A stretch of DNA of 64,000 nt, taken from the NCBI GenBank assembly GCA_965220715.1, contig OZ244843.1, forward strand, positions 3,410,001-3,474,000. The letters are read 5' to 3'. The position numbers and the translations under genes are program-made. Within the stretch, counting starts at the first letter, position 1. Each line of letters begins with the position of its first letter. Origin of the DNA: Bin5 sp965220715 (GTDB lineage Bacteria; Chloroflexota; Anaerolineae; Caldilineales; Caldilineaceae). The notes under the pieces are model-generated. The model was not told the DNA's origin, made no database searches, and saw nothing but the letters and a program-made list of their open reading frames with translations. Below, in pieces: positions 54,408 to 63,039 of the stretch.

Positions 54408-55718
54408 TCAAGAATTGGGCAAAGCTGTTTCGAGCGCACGAATTCGCTCTTGTCCAGCCACCACATATCGGGAAGGGCGTTCAACGTCGATCAGCAAGTT
54501 CTCGACGCCTCGGAGTACCACCTGCTTTCTCTGCCGGGGTACTGCGGCCAGTCGCATTGAAGAAAACCGCTCCAGCAGACTCGCGAACGCAATTCGCCCT
54601 TCCAGCATTGCCAGCGACGCGCCCAAACAGTAATGTATCCCGCGGCCAAACGAGATGTGACTCTTCTCTTGGCGGCCAATGTCCAGCCTGTCGGGCTCCG
54701 AAAACGCGGCAGGGTCTCGATTCGCTGCCCCGATCACGGTAACCACCTGTTGCCCCGCCCGCAGCCGCTTGCCCCCCATTTCCACGTCTTCAACCAGAGT
54801 GCGTCCATCAAGCTGGACCGGGCTGTCATACCTCAGCAGCTCGTCCATGGCCGAGTCAAGCAGATCGGGATCGTCTCTCAGCCGCCGTAGTTCCTCCGGA
54901 TTTCGTAGCAGCGCCAACATCCCGTTTCCAATCATGTTGCGGGTTGTTTCATTGCCAGCCACCAACAACAGCAGCAGAGTTGCCAGAAGTTCCTGATGCG
55001 AAAGTCTGTCGCCCTCATCCTCGGCAGCCAACAATGCGCTGATAAGATCGTCCTGCGGATTCCGCCGTCGTTGTGCGATGATGCCCTCGAAATACGCGTA
55101 TAACTCCTCTTCTGACCGCCGGAATCGAACTCTCTGCTCCTCACTGAGGATCGGTTCAAGTGAGAGTACTATGTCATTGGACCATTCCTTAAACTGTTCC
55201 AGGTCCTGCGCCGGTACCCCCAGCATTTCAGCGATGACAATTACAGGCAGCGGGAAGGCGAAACTGTCGATCAGATCGAAACCATTTTTCTCCTCAACCG
55301 CGTCCAGCAGTTCGTCCACGATCTGCTGGATGCGCGGGCCAAGTTCCGCAATCGAGCGCGGCGTAAACGCCTTGGAAACCAGCGACCGCAATCTGGTATG
55401 GTCGGGAGGATCCAAATCCAGCATGCTGGCGTTCCGCGTATAATTTGGGCCGCTCTCCCCACTGGAGAAGCGCCTGTGGTCAGACAGGACCGCCTGTACG
55501 TCTTCGTACCTGGTCAGCGCCCACCCGTCGATCAACCGCATTCGGTGAATCGGATCTCGTTCTCTCAACTGCTGATAGGTGGGATAGGGTTCGGCCAGTA
55601 CACTATCGGAGGTCAGGTCGAAACTGACGCCTGACTCCAGCCTTTCCCAGGTCAAAAGGCCCTTCTTGGCAACTGTTTTGACCACATCTTTAACTGGTCT
55701 TGGAATCGTACTCAACAT
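54408..55718 (-). CDS. Cytochrome P450
   Basis: 436 residues, soluble bacterial class. The I-helix oxygen-binding motif is in LLVAGNETTRNMIGNG, the ExxR pair in MDELLRYDSPVQ, and the haem loop is FGRGIHYCLGASLA, with the Cys ligand near residue 363. The sequence style (HTRLRSLVSKAFTPRSIAEL) is that of CYP107/CYP102-like actinobacterial and chloroflexal P450s. It uses external ferredoxin partners, none of which are adjacent. It follows the MalG-like permease of cluster III after 72 bp, in the position PhyH occupies in clusters I and II. Confidence 0.95.
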   Translation of the reverse strand: MLSTIPRPVKDVVKTVAKKGLLTWERLESGVSFDLTSDSVLAEPYPTYQQLRERDPIHRMRLIDGWALTRYEDVQAVLSDHRRFSSGESGPNYTRNASMLDLDPPDHTRLRSLVSKAFTPRSIAELGPRIQQIVDELLDAVEEKNGFDLIDSFAFPLPVIVIAEMLGVPAQDLEQFKEWSNDIVLSLEPILSEEQRVRFRRSEEELYAYFEGIIAQRRRNPQDDLISALLAAEDEGDRLSHQELLATLLLLLVAGNETTRNMIGNGMLALLRNPEELRRLRDDPDLLDSAMDELLRYDSPVQLDGRTLVEDVEMGGKRLRAGQQVVTVIGAANRDPAAFSEPDRLDIGRQEKSHISFGRGIHYCLGASLAMLEGRIAFASLLERFSSMRLAAVPRQRKQVVLRGVENLLIDVERPSRYVVAGQERIRALETALPNS

Positions 55719-55790
55719 CGCAAATTTTCCATGTGATCGACCTTACCCCCTGCAACTTGCCGGGCATATCCAACACGACTGCAAATCCAG

Positions 55791-56702
55791 CTATTTGAAA
55801 GCCCCCATCGTCATGCCCGACGCGATCTGCCTCTGGAAAAGGAAAAACATGATCAGTACCGGTATAGTGGCAATCGCCATCGCCGCGTATTGCAGCCCCA
55901 GCACCGTTTCCGCGGTCATGGGCGCCGGCTTGTACAATGCAATCGCCAGGGGCAAGGTGCGTACATCGGCTTTGTTCATGAGAATAAGCGAGAAGAATAG
56001 CTCACTCCAAATCCAGTTGATGTTGATGATCGCCATCCCTGCAATCGGTCCCCGGCTGATCGGCACCACGATCCGCAGGAAAACCCCCAGCCGTCCGCAG
56101 CCATCTATGCGCGCCGCCTCCTCCAGCTCCACCGGCAAGTGCATGAAGTAGGCCCGCATCAGAATGATCGTGAAAGGCGCGCCGATTGTCGCATAGACAA
56201 GGGTTAGCCCGAGAAGGCTGTTCCTCAACCCAAGGTTGCCAATAAAGAAATAAAGCGGAATCGCCAGTGCGTGCGCTGGCACGGCCAGGCTCAGAAGTAG
56301 GGCCTGATGCAGCGTCGCATTTCCTGGAAAATGGCCGCGAGCCATCGCGTACCCGCACAGGCTGGAGATTGCCAGCATCAGAACCAGCGTGGCAACTACA
56401 ACAATTACACTATTGTAGAAATACCTTCCAAAGAACATTCCGGTGCGGTCACCGGTCCAAACGTCAATGTATGCCGCCAAAGAAAAGTTTGAAGGGAGGC
56501 TGAACGGTGTGTTCAGAATCTGCGTGTCCGTCTTAAACGTGTTCATCAGCAGAAAGAAAATTGGGTACACCTGAACCAGCGCCCCAACTATCAGCAGTCC
56601 ATAGATGATCGGGCGCAAGCTGCTTCCGGCCCACCAACCAGATGTCCTGCCTTCCCGCTCGCTGCTCCTTGCTGAGCGCAAATTGGACCTTTCAACTGCC
56701 AT
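55791..56702 (-). CDS. CUT1-type sugar ABC transporter permease, MalG-like (cluster III)
   Basis: 303 residues. LLIVGALVQVYPIFFLLMNT, FKTDTQILNTPFSLPSNFSL, EAA loop ELEEAARIDGCGRLGVFLRI, end FFLFQRQIASGMTMGAFK. Intact, with an AAGGGATGAG element before the ATG. Its partner permease upstream is frameshifted, so this gene may be losing its purpose. A gap of 198 bp separates it from the pseudogene. Confidence 0.9.
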   Translation of the reverse strand: MAVERSNLRSARSSEREGRTSGWWAGSSLRPIIYGLLIVGALVQVYPIFFLLMNTFKTDTQILNTPFSLPSNFSLAAYIDVWTGDRTGMFFGRYFYNSVIVVVATLVLMLAISSLCGYAMARGHFPGNATLHQALLLSLAVPAHALAIPLYFFIGNLGLRNSLLGLTLVYATIGAPFTIILMRAYFMHLPVELEEAARIDGCGRLGVFLRIVVPISRGPIAGMAIININWIWSELFFSLILMNKADVRTLPLAIALYKPAPMTAETVLGLQYAAMAIATIPVLIMFFLFQRQIASGMTMGAFK

Positions 56703-56769
56703 CTATCTCATCCCTTTCGCACAGATTCGGACCGTTTCTCGAGTGATTCTCGTGATCTCCGACCATGAT

Positions 56770-56870
56770 CTGCGTCGACCACAAAAGGTGTTCTCCATGG
56801 TCCTTCGTGTACAGACCAAATTATGATCTCGCAAATCTCAGTTCAGACCAACATCAACGAGCACTAAAAA
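56770..56870. repeat. Dispersed repeat remnants in the permease gap
   Basis: Contains GGTGTTCTCCATGGTCCTTC and CAAATCTCAGTTCAGACCAA, short forms of two repeat families seen elsewhere in the window. Confidence 0.55.
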
Positions 56871-56900
56871 CTAGAAACCAAAAACTAAAAACTGCACTTC

Positions 56901-57821
56901 CTAGTATTCCACACTTTCTATCCGTATGCCCTTTACATAACCGTAAGCGACAATGAAGACGACGATGACATAACGACCGCAATTGACGAACCGTAGCCGA
57001 AGTTGCCCGAACGGAAAGCCGTCTCGAACAGATAGTAGCCCAGCACCTGCGTGCTGAAGGCAGGCCCGCCTTTCGTCATCACCAGAAGGTCGAATACCTT
57101 CATCGCGCCAATGATAGAGAGCATCGTAATCGACGCCAGCACCGGTTTGATCAGCGGCACGATCAGGCCCCAGATGCGCTGCCACTCGTTTACCCCATCC
57201 ATGGTGGCGGCATCATGCATCTCCTGGGGAATGCCTTCTATGGATGCCAGCAACACGATCGGAAATCCTACCGACTGCCATCGGCACCATCATCACACTG
57301 ATCAAAGCGACATTGCGGTCGCCGAGCCAGTTTTGTACCAAGCCATCCAGGCCGATTCCTCGCAGCACGGTATTGAACAGGCCGTGATTGAACTCGAACA
57401 TGTTGGCCCAAAGGGTGGCCACAACCACGCCCGACATCATCACCGGGATAAAGAAGGCTATGCGGTAGACCTGCCAACCCTTCAAACGGCGGCTGATGGC
57501 CACGCCCAAAAAGAGGCCCAATGATACCGTAAAGAATGGTACAACGATCGCGAAGATAAAGCTGTTCCTGAGAGCCAACCAGAAGATCTCGTCTCCGAAC
57601 AGCTTGCTGAAGTTGCGCATTCCCACGAACGTCTGCGGTCCTAGCCCGCCCCACTTGAACAGCGAAAGCCGCAGCGTGTCGATGAGAGGATAGGCAAGTA
57701 GTGTGAGCAGCATCAATGATGCCGGGGCAATGAAGAGGTACCACGGCAGCACCTTACGGATGCTATCCAGAAGCGGCCTTTTGCCGGGCGGGGCCGGCGT
57801 GGCGGATCGCGTCTGTTTCAT
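56901..57821 (-). pseudogene. CUT1-type MalF-like permease, two frameshifts (cluster III)
   Basis: The first frame (start MKQTRSATPAPPGKRP, 57821) runs through MSGVVVATLWANMFEFNHGL to MMVPMAVGR and then shifts. The second frame resumes with VGFPIVLLLASIEGIPQEMH and holds the EAA loop; it shifts again after SSIAVVM. A third frame ends YGYVKGIRIESVEY at 56901. The first lesion, near 57262, fits loss of one copy of a TGGCATGGCA direct repeat (five bases). The second fits loss of one T near 56977. A normal protein cannot be made. Confidence 0.88.
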
Positions 57822-57844
57822 CGTAACCAAGGCTCGTCCTCCAT

Positions 57845-57877
57845 AAGAAAACAGGGAGGCTCCGGCGAACCTCCCTG
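57845..57877 (-). terminator. Intercistronic terminator after the cluster III binding-protein gene
   Basis: On the minus strand CAGGGAGG, a 10-base loop and CCTCCCTG are followed by TTTTCTT, about 50 bp past the stop. Partial termination here would make more binding protein than permease. Confidence 0.75.
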
Positions 57878-57929
57878 CAAAAAATGCACCTGCCTGTCGT
57901 TAGTTGGTGTACCTGCTTCCCACCGCCGC

Positions 57930-59291
57930 CTAACTCTGTTCGGCCCGAATCTCCTCAGTCTTCTCCTGCAGCCAGGCGCCCGCCTCGGCCGGCGTCAATC
58001 CCCCGGCCATCATCTGGTCTACCGACTGGACCGTCGCCTGCTGATAGGGCTGGTTGCTGGAAGCCTCGAACAGCGCAGGCGTCCCGTATTCTATGTTGTC
58101 TTCCAGGAACTGCAACTGCATCTCACTGAGAATCTCGCTGTACACTTCGCTGGGAATATCCGCACGGCCATGGGGAATGCCGGCAGTCTGAGCATATAGG
58201 GAAGCCTGCGGTAACCGGTAAGTCCAGGCAAGGAACTCCAGCGACGCCTCAATGTTCTGTCCCGACTTTGGAACGATCAGACCATCGGGAACCCAAGCCC
58301 CAACCTTTCCCGTCCTCTCCGGCCTGATCTCGGGATAGTAAAAGTAGCCAAGCTCAAACTCGACGTCGCGCGACAGCCCGGCAGCGCCGCCGTCCCAAGA
58401 GCCCGTCTGCCACATCGCCGCTTTGCCCGTCGTAAACAACGACCTGCCGGTCTGGTATTCGGTCAGTCCCGTTACGCCGTCGACAAACACGCCATTGTCC
58501 ACCATCGCCTTGATGTATTCGTAGATGCGAACCGAGTCGGGATCGGTCCAGGTGTACTGGTCACAGGATGCCGGCGCGTCCGCACGCCACTTGATCGGCA
58601 TACAGTTATACTGGTCCCTGCTCCAGGAACGCAACTGCATCCCGTCACTGAAGTGGCTCTGGATCCCCATGTTGTAGTCGACGGTCAACGGCTGGTATCC
58701 GGCATCGCGCAGTTCGCTCGACATCGCATAGAGATCATCCCAAGTCTCCGGCGGCGTGACGCTAACTTCCTCGAAGATCTCCTTGTTGTAGTACGTATAC
58801 GGGGTCCATACCACCGAACTTGTGGCCGAGTAGTAGTGGCCGTCCGGCTGGCGCTGGAAGTCAACAATGCCTTCGGGATAAGCGTCGAACCAACCCTCCT
58901 GCTCGTACAGGTCATCAAGCGGGACAAGGATCTGACTGGTCACCATGTCGTTGAAACGATTGGCCGGCACGCACTGATACCACGAGACATCCGGCGTGTC
59001 ATCGCTGGAAAAGAGCAGAAACGCCTGCTGATACTGTTCGTCGGCCAGAACATCGATCGACACCGATATGTTCGGATTCACATCCATGTACCGGTCCGCA
59101 AGCGCCTGCAAGCCCTCCGTAACGATCCCCGCGATCGCCCCGACCCGCAATTCCAGCATCTCTTCCATCGGTGCCGCCGCGCCATCACCCTCGGCCGCAG
59201 GCGCAGTCGGCGCGACACAGGCTGCCAAAAGACCGCCCGCGGTAACAAAGCTGGCTCGATGCAGAAACTCTCTACGCGTAAGTTTCGCCAT
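57930..59291 (-). CDS. Sugar-type ABC transporter substrate-binding lipoprotein, family 1 (cluster III)
   Basis: 453 residues. Tat-type signal LTRREFLHRASFVTAGG, lipobox GLLAAC, then a family 1 fold: EGLQALADRYMDVNPNISVS, IDVLADEQYQQAFLLFSSDD, VWTPYTYYNKEIFEEV, LFTTGKAAMWQTGSWDGG, GAWVPDGLIVPKSGQNIE. Trp- and Tyr-rich segments suggest an oligosaccharide or glycoside ligand. The start has AGGAG eight bases upstream. It is the first gene of cluster III (binding protein, broken permease, permease, P450) and is intact. Confidence 0.92.
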   Translation of the reverse strand: MAKLTRREFLHRASFVTAGGLLAACVAPTAPAAEGDGAAAPMEEMLELRVGAIAGIVTEGLQALADRYMDVNPNISVSIDVLADEQYQQAFLLFSSDDTPDVSWYQCVPANRFNDMVTSQILVPLDDLYEQEGWFDAYPEGIVDFQRQPDGHYYSATSSVVWTPYTYYNKEIFEEVSVTPPETWDDLYAMSSELRDAGYQPLTVDYNMGIQSHFSDGMQLRSWSRDQYNCMPIKWRADAPASCDQYTWTDPDSVRIYEYIKAMVDNGVFVDGVTGLTEYQTGRSLFTTGKAAMWQTGSWDGGAAGLSRDVEFELGYFYYPEIRPERTGKVGAWVPDGLIVPKSGQNIEASLEFLAWTYRLPQASLYAQTAGIPHGRADIPSEVYSEILSEMQLQFLEDNIEYGTPALFEASSNQPYQQATVQSVDQMMAGGLTPAEAGAWLQEKTEEIRAEQS

Positions 59292-59700
59292 TTCATTTAC
59301 TCCTCTTAGTGTGGAAAACGACGCCTATTGAAGAAAGGCAGAAGACCTGCTCACAGTTCCCGTTCAGCTCGAGGAGCATGTACCTAATGCTACCTGACTT
59401 TTCCAGGAAACCCGCTATATCGGGAGAGTGTAACATGCCCGGAAGACCGCAGTCAAACGTCTGAAAAATCTCCAATTGTTGTCGCGCCCCAAGTTTCAAA
59501 CCACTTCAACCTGCCACCTGCCTCAATCGAATACATAACCACCGAATAGAAACCGACCCATCGCCAGCATTCCTGAAAATCTCCAGAAATCCTGCAAATC
59601 CTGATTCAGACAACGGCTCCCCAAAACCTTGGGTTTCACGCCCACCGCGCAGGCCAATTGCATCGAATTGGGACAAACCCACGTGAGGCTGCCTGAATCG
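59292..59700. other. Intergenic region with one degenerate dispersed repeat
   Basis: Holds the promoter region of cluster III, not placed precisely. At about 59520-59620 lies a degenerate member of the 160-bp repeat family (TCCTGCAAATCCTGATTCAG). No gene is supported. Confidence 0.55.
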
Positions 59701-59963
59701 GGTAGGGGCACCCCTTGTGGGTGCCCTTCCCTGGGGCGAACGCCGAGAGAAGCCAATCGGTAGGGGCACCCCTTGTGGGTGCCCTTCCCCGGGGCGAACG
59801 CCGAGAGAAGACAATCGGTAGGGGCGCCCCTTGTGGGTGCCCTTCGCAGGGCATACCGCCGAGAGAAGCCAATCGGTAGGGGCACCCCTTGTGGGTGCCC
59901 TTCGCAGGGCATACCGCCGAGAGAAGCCAATCGGGTAGGGGCGCCCCTTGTGGGCGCCCTTGG
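59701..59963. repeat. Five tandem 58-bp palindromic units
   Basis: Units start with GGTAGGGGC at 59701, 59759, 59817, 59875 and 59934. Each has a GGGCACC...GGTGCCC or GGGCGCC...GGCGCCC hairpin and, in the first four, a spacer ending CCGAGAGAAGNCAATCG. The element is the same palindrome as at 15499-16474. Open frames here rich in GAPTRGAPT are by-products of the repeat. Confidence 0.93.
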
Positions 59964-60016
59964 TCGGCTATTTTGGCGTCCGAATAAAAATGCGTTTGCC
60001 CTGCGCTCCCCGCGCA

Positions 60017-60176
60017 GGGTGTATCCCATATTGTTGTCCCTCTGCGAACTGCCCTTTAAACCAAAGCGAAAAGGATCCGCTGAACAAGAATCGATCGGTC
60101 GCCTGCAATCCTGAAAATCCGCAAATCCTGTAAATCCTGATTCAGACAACGTCCACCAAAAATCTGGGACAGACCC
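60017..60176. repeat. 160-bp dispersed repeat, copy near-identical to 16549-16708
   Basis: By eye 159 of 160 bases match the copy 43 kb away. The only difference I see is CCCTTTAAACC here against CCCTTTCAACC. It directly follows the palindrome array, as the first copy does. Confidence 0.92.
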
Positions 60177-60192
60177 CCCCGCGCAAAAAACC

Positions 60193-60221
60193 TTGACAAC
60201 GCCCACAAAATCGAGTACTAT
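60193..60221 (+). promoter_or_regulatory. Sigma-70-type promoter candidate
   Basis: TTGACA at 60193-60198, 17-bp spacer, TACTAT at 60216-60221. It lies 16 bp after the 160-bp repeat and about 125 bp before the start at 60346. Confidence 0.6.
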
Positions 60222-60345
60222 ATTCCCACCACTCCGCACATTCCTTCGTGCAGATGAGATTTTCCCGGCAAAATTATTACCGCTACCCTTTCCGACGCGT
60301 CAGTCGGCCAAAAGGTGGCAACCACTTGCCCGGAAGGCTCACATC

Positions 60346-61260
60346 ATGACAAAAAATACCTGCAAAAGTGCCAAACAAGATGGCTCCCCCTGCCAGGGAC
60401 AAGGCCTCGAGCAATTCGACGGCTACTGCATCGCCCACGGCCCCGCCGACCAAAACCGCCAACGGCGCGCAGGCGGCGGCAAAGCCTCTGCCACCCCGGC
60501 CACTGCCGCCAGAGCCGACAAACGCATCCCCGAACGACTGCAAGGCGTCATCAATGCACTAACCGAGGGAATGATCCAAGTGCAGGAAGGCACGCTCAGC
60601 CCCGCCGCCTATTCCTCAATGTGCAAAGGCGCCAAAGAACTGCGCGAATACTACCGCCTCGCAGACGAAGAAATGGAACAAATCCGCGCCGAAGAGACCC
60701 AAGCCGCCTCCGCCGAATACGTCGCCCAGCAGAACCAGGACAGTAGCCAGGCCCACGTCGACCAGGTCCTTGCAGAACCCGAACCGGCGGACGGCGAGGA
60801 TGGGCCCGCTGAAAACGCCCTCACTGACGAAGAGAATCGACGCCCCGAAGATAGGCGCCACACGACTTACAAACAAAAGGATATCGACGGCCTCAGAAAT
60901 CTGGTAGAGCACACATTCCTCTCAGACTCCAAACTGCCCGAGGTTCTCGAATCTCTGATCGAAACGCGTGCTGCAATCAAAGAGACCTTAGCCGGCCTCC
61001 AGAATCCCGCGCCGCCCCTCAACCCTTTGACAGACCAGCCCCTCAAGGAACTACCCGCTGGCTCGCAAACAGGCCTGTCGCACGTCGCCAAACCAGCCGG
61101 CGCTGAACCCTCCAGAGAAACTCTGGACGATCAGCTCCGTCAGGTTGACATACTGGTCAGCCTTTTCAAGGAAACCTACGGAGAAAAACTGTCCCAAGAA
61201 GAAATTAATCAGCTTCTCGCAGGAGATAACCCGACTTCTGCAGGCGATGATCGCACTTGA
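60346..61260 (+). CDS. Hypothetical protein with N-terminal Cys/His motif and coiled-coil region
   Basis: 304 residues. The N-terminus has a C-x10-C-x12-C-x3-H spacing (CKSAKQDGSPCQGQGLEQFD then GYCIAHGP), a putative metal-binding knuckle also seen at the start of phage and mobile-element proteins. The rest is helical, charged and low in hydrophobics (GAKELREYYRLADEEMEQIR; LRNLVEHTFLSDSKLPEVLE), so it is cytoplasmic, with likely coiled coils and a disordered middle. The ATG has GGAAGG upstream and a good promoter. It stands alone between two repeat islands. A regulator or small-terminase-like DNA-binding role is possible, but I cannot assign one. Confidence 0.7.
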   Translation: MTKNTCKSAKQDGSPCQGQGLEQFDGYCIAHGPADQNRQRRAGGGKASATPATAARADKRIPERLQGVINALTEGMIQVQEGTLSPAAYSSMCKGAKELREYYRLADEEMEQIRAEETQAASAEYVAQQNQDSSQAHVDQVLAEPEPADGEDGPAENALTDEENRRPEDRRHTTYKQKDIDGLRNLVEHTFLSDSKLPEVLESLIETRAAIKETLAGLQNPAPPLNPLTDQPLKELPAGSQTGLSHVAKPAGAEPSRETLDDQLRQVDILVSLFKETYGEKLSQEEINQLLAGDNPTSAGDDRT

Positions 61261-61989
61261 CCGCGATTCAACCTCTTCGGAGACTATCGCGGTAATTGGC
61301 TGCTTCTCAACACAACAAAAAAAGATCACAAACTGCTACTCGGACGCGCACGCGCCAATGCTTTTCCGCCTGCTGCCCGCTTCTTGCCCCGGCATTCTAT
61401 TCGCGCAGCAACCAACTACTGCCACCCGACCCGCGCCTGGCTGCCAAGTTTTCTTATAGTCCCTTAGTGGACTACCAAAAAACATCTCCTTCCTGCCCTT
61501 TCGCGTGTCTTCGCGTCCCTTCGCGGATAAAAAAGGTGTTCTTAGTGGCCCTTCGTGGACAAAAGGTGTTCTAAGTGGTTCTTCGTGGCCCTTCGTGGAC
61601 AAAAAAGGCGTTCTCAGTGGCCCTCCGTGGCCCTCCGTGGACAAAATAAGGTTTTCCCCACGCCCCTTCGTGGATAGACCAAATCACAACCGTGCAAATC
61701 TCAGTTCAGACCACCGTCACAGAGCCCTGGTACAACGCTTACCATTTCCCCTGGACGCTTGCAATCGCTCATACAATGCTCGTACGAGCACCCATGACTT
61801 CCCGGCGTCCCTCCCCCATCCCGAAAATCCCCCCAAATCCTGCAAATCCTGCTTCAGACAACAAAAATGTGCCCACTTTAGCAATGCCCGCTTCTGTTGT
61901 ATGATTCCAGTTATCTCTAGTTCAACCGCCCGCTCCACAACCGGTAGAATGAGCAAGCCACTCGATTTAACGAAAGGACATACAATCCG
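61261..61989. repeat. Intergenic repeat island
   Basis: From about 61495 to 61680 it holds imperfect tandem copies of the CCCTTCGTGGACAAAA / GGTGTTCTNAGTGG type. Two CAGACAAC-type tags follow, at about 61695 and 61835 (AAATCCTGCAAATCCTGCTT). No gene is supported. Confidence 0.75.
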
Positions 61990-62883
61990 ATGACGACCAA
62001 CAACCAGCACGCAACCAATACTCCCTACGTTTTTGCCCACAGCCTCGGACAACAGCTGGACATGAGCGCACAGGAGTTTCCTACCGCCAACGCCGACGGC
62101 CTGCCGGTCGTCAACCTGACCCAGGAACAGAAGTACCTTTTCGACACGCGCGGCTGGCTTCTCATCCCCGGCGTCTTGACCAAAGACGAAACGGAGGAGA
62201 TGCGCGAATTCTGCCTGCGCCTCCAGCATGACCCAGACTCGATCCCCGAACATGAGCGCTCGCCGCTCGGCGGCCCGATGCAAAGGCTCGCCGATCATCC
62301 CGTTGCCGTCGGCTTTTTGAACGAATTTGTAGCCTTTCCGCCTATGTCGCGCCAGAACTGTTACGGATTCCGCATGGAGTCGAGTAGCCTTTTCTTCCGC
62401 GAAGCCGGCGACGGTAAGTTTGGACCTCACAACGGCAGCGGCTTCTTCCGTTTTCCTGGCGACACCCACTTCTATCACAGCGTTCCCGGCAAGTCGCACG
62501 CCGGCCTGACCCGTGTCGTCTGGGAGTTGAATCCGGTCTGCGAGGGCGATGGTACGCTCGTTGTCAGTGGCAGCCACAAAGCCGCCTATCCCGCGCCTGA
62601 CTCGATCCATGACCAGCATTCGGCCATCTGGGACGACTACACCTGTCCCGCCGGCTCTGTACTTTTCTTTACCGAATCGTTGACGCACAGCGGCCGCCCG
62701 TGGACCAACCGCGACCATCCACGGGTCGCGATTTTCAGTTGCTATAACACCGTGGACAGCAAGTGGCACGACTGGGATCCGGATCCCCAGTTGGTGGCCT
62801 CGATGCCGCCAATGCGCCAAACCCTTTACCGACCGGTGCGCGCCGCCAACAATCTCAGTGACAGTTCGCACTACAAAGTCTAG
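61990..62883 (+). CDS. PhyH-family protein with HxG instead of HxD
   Basis: 297 residues. Fold markers: FDTRGWLLIPGVLTKDETEE, LVVSGSHKAAYPAP and SVLFFTESLTHSGRPW. The likely first metal His, H147, sits in GPHNGSG, so the usual Asp is Gly (H-N-G149). The second His is H233 and the 2-oxoglutarate arginine R245. HxG or HxA is the hallmark of Fe/2-oxoglutarate halogenases, but it also occurs in uncharacterised PhyH groups of environmental bacteria. It could be a halogenase, an oxygenase with an unusual site, or catalytically altered. The bicupin gene follows after 157 bp. Confidence 0.85.
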   Translation: MTTNNQHATNTPYVFAHSLGQQLDMSAQEFPTANADGLPVVNLTQEQKYLFDTRGWLLIPGVLTKDETEEMREFCLRLQHDPDSIPEHERSPLGGPMQRLADHPVAVGFLNEFVAFPPMSRQNCYGFRMESSSLFFREAGDGKFGPHNGSGFFRFPGDTHFYHSVPGKSHAGLTRVVWELNPVCEGDGTLVVSGSHKAAYPAPDSIHDQHSAIWDDYTCPAGSVLFFTESLTHSGRPWTNRDHPRVAIFSCYNTVDSKWHDWDPDPQLVASMPPMRQTLYRPVRAANNLSDSSHYKV

Positions 62884-63039
62884 CTTGGACGTGTGAAACC
62901 TACTCGACTGCGGCTGGCAGCGCAACGCGCAACCCTGTAATTCCGTTGGGCGGGCACGTTGTCGCGCCACCAAGATCTGGAGTTTCCGATACTCGTCTCG
63001 GGCGACCGCGACGTACCAAATGCAGCAGGAGATCGACCC

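Noticed and set aside
59701..59963. Possible CRISPR array of 58-bp units
   Set aside because: The whole unit repeats, including the part that would be spacer. The hairpin and dispersed single copies fit a REP-like element.
59506..60239. Overlapping minus-strand frames through the palindrome array
   Set aside because: GAPTRGAPT and NQDLQDF-type peptides arise wherever these repeats occur; they are not conserved genes.
61717..62973. 418-codon minus-strand frame opposite the HxG PhyH gene
   Set aside because: The plus-strand gene has PhyH markers and a normal length. The minus frame runs into the repeat island and resembles nothing.
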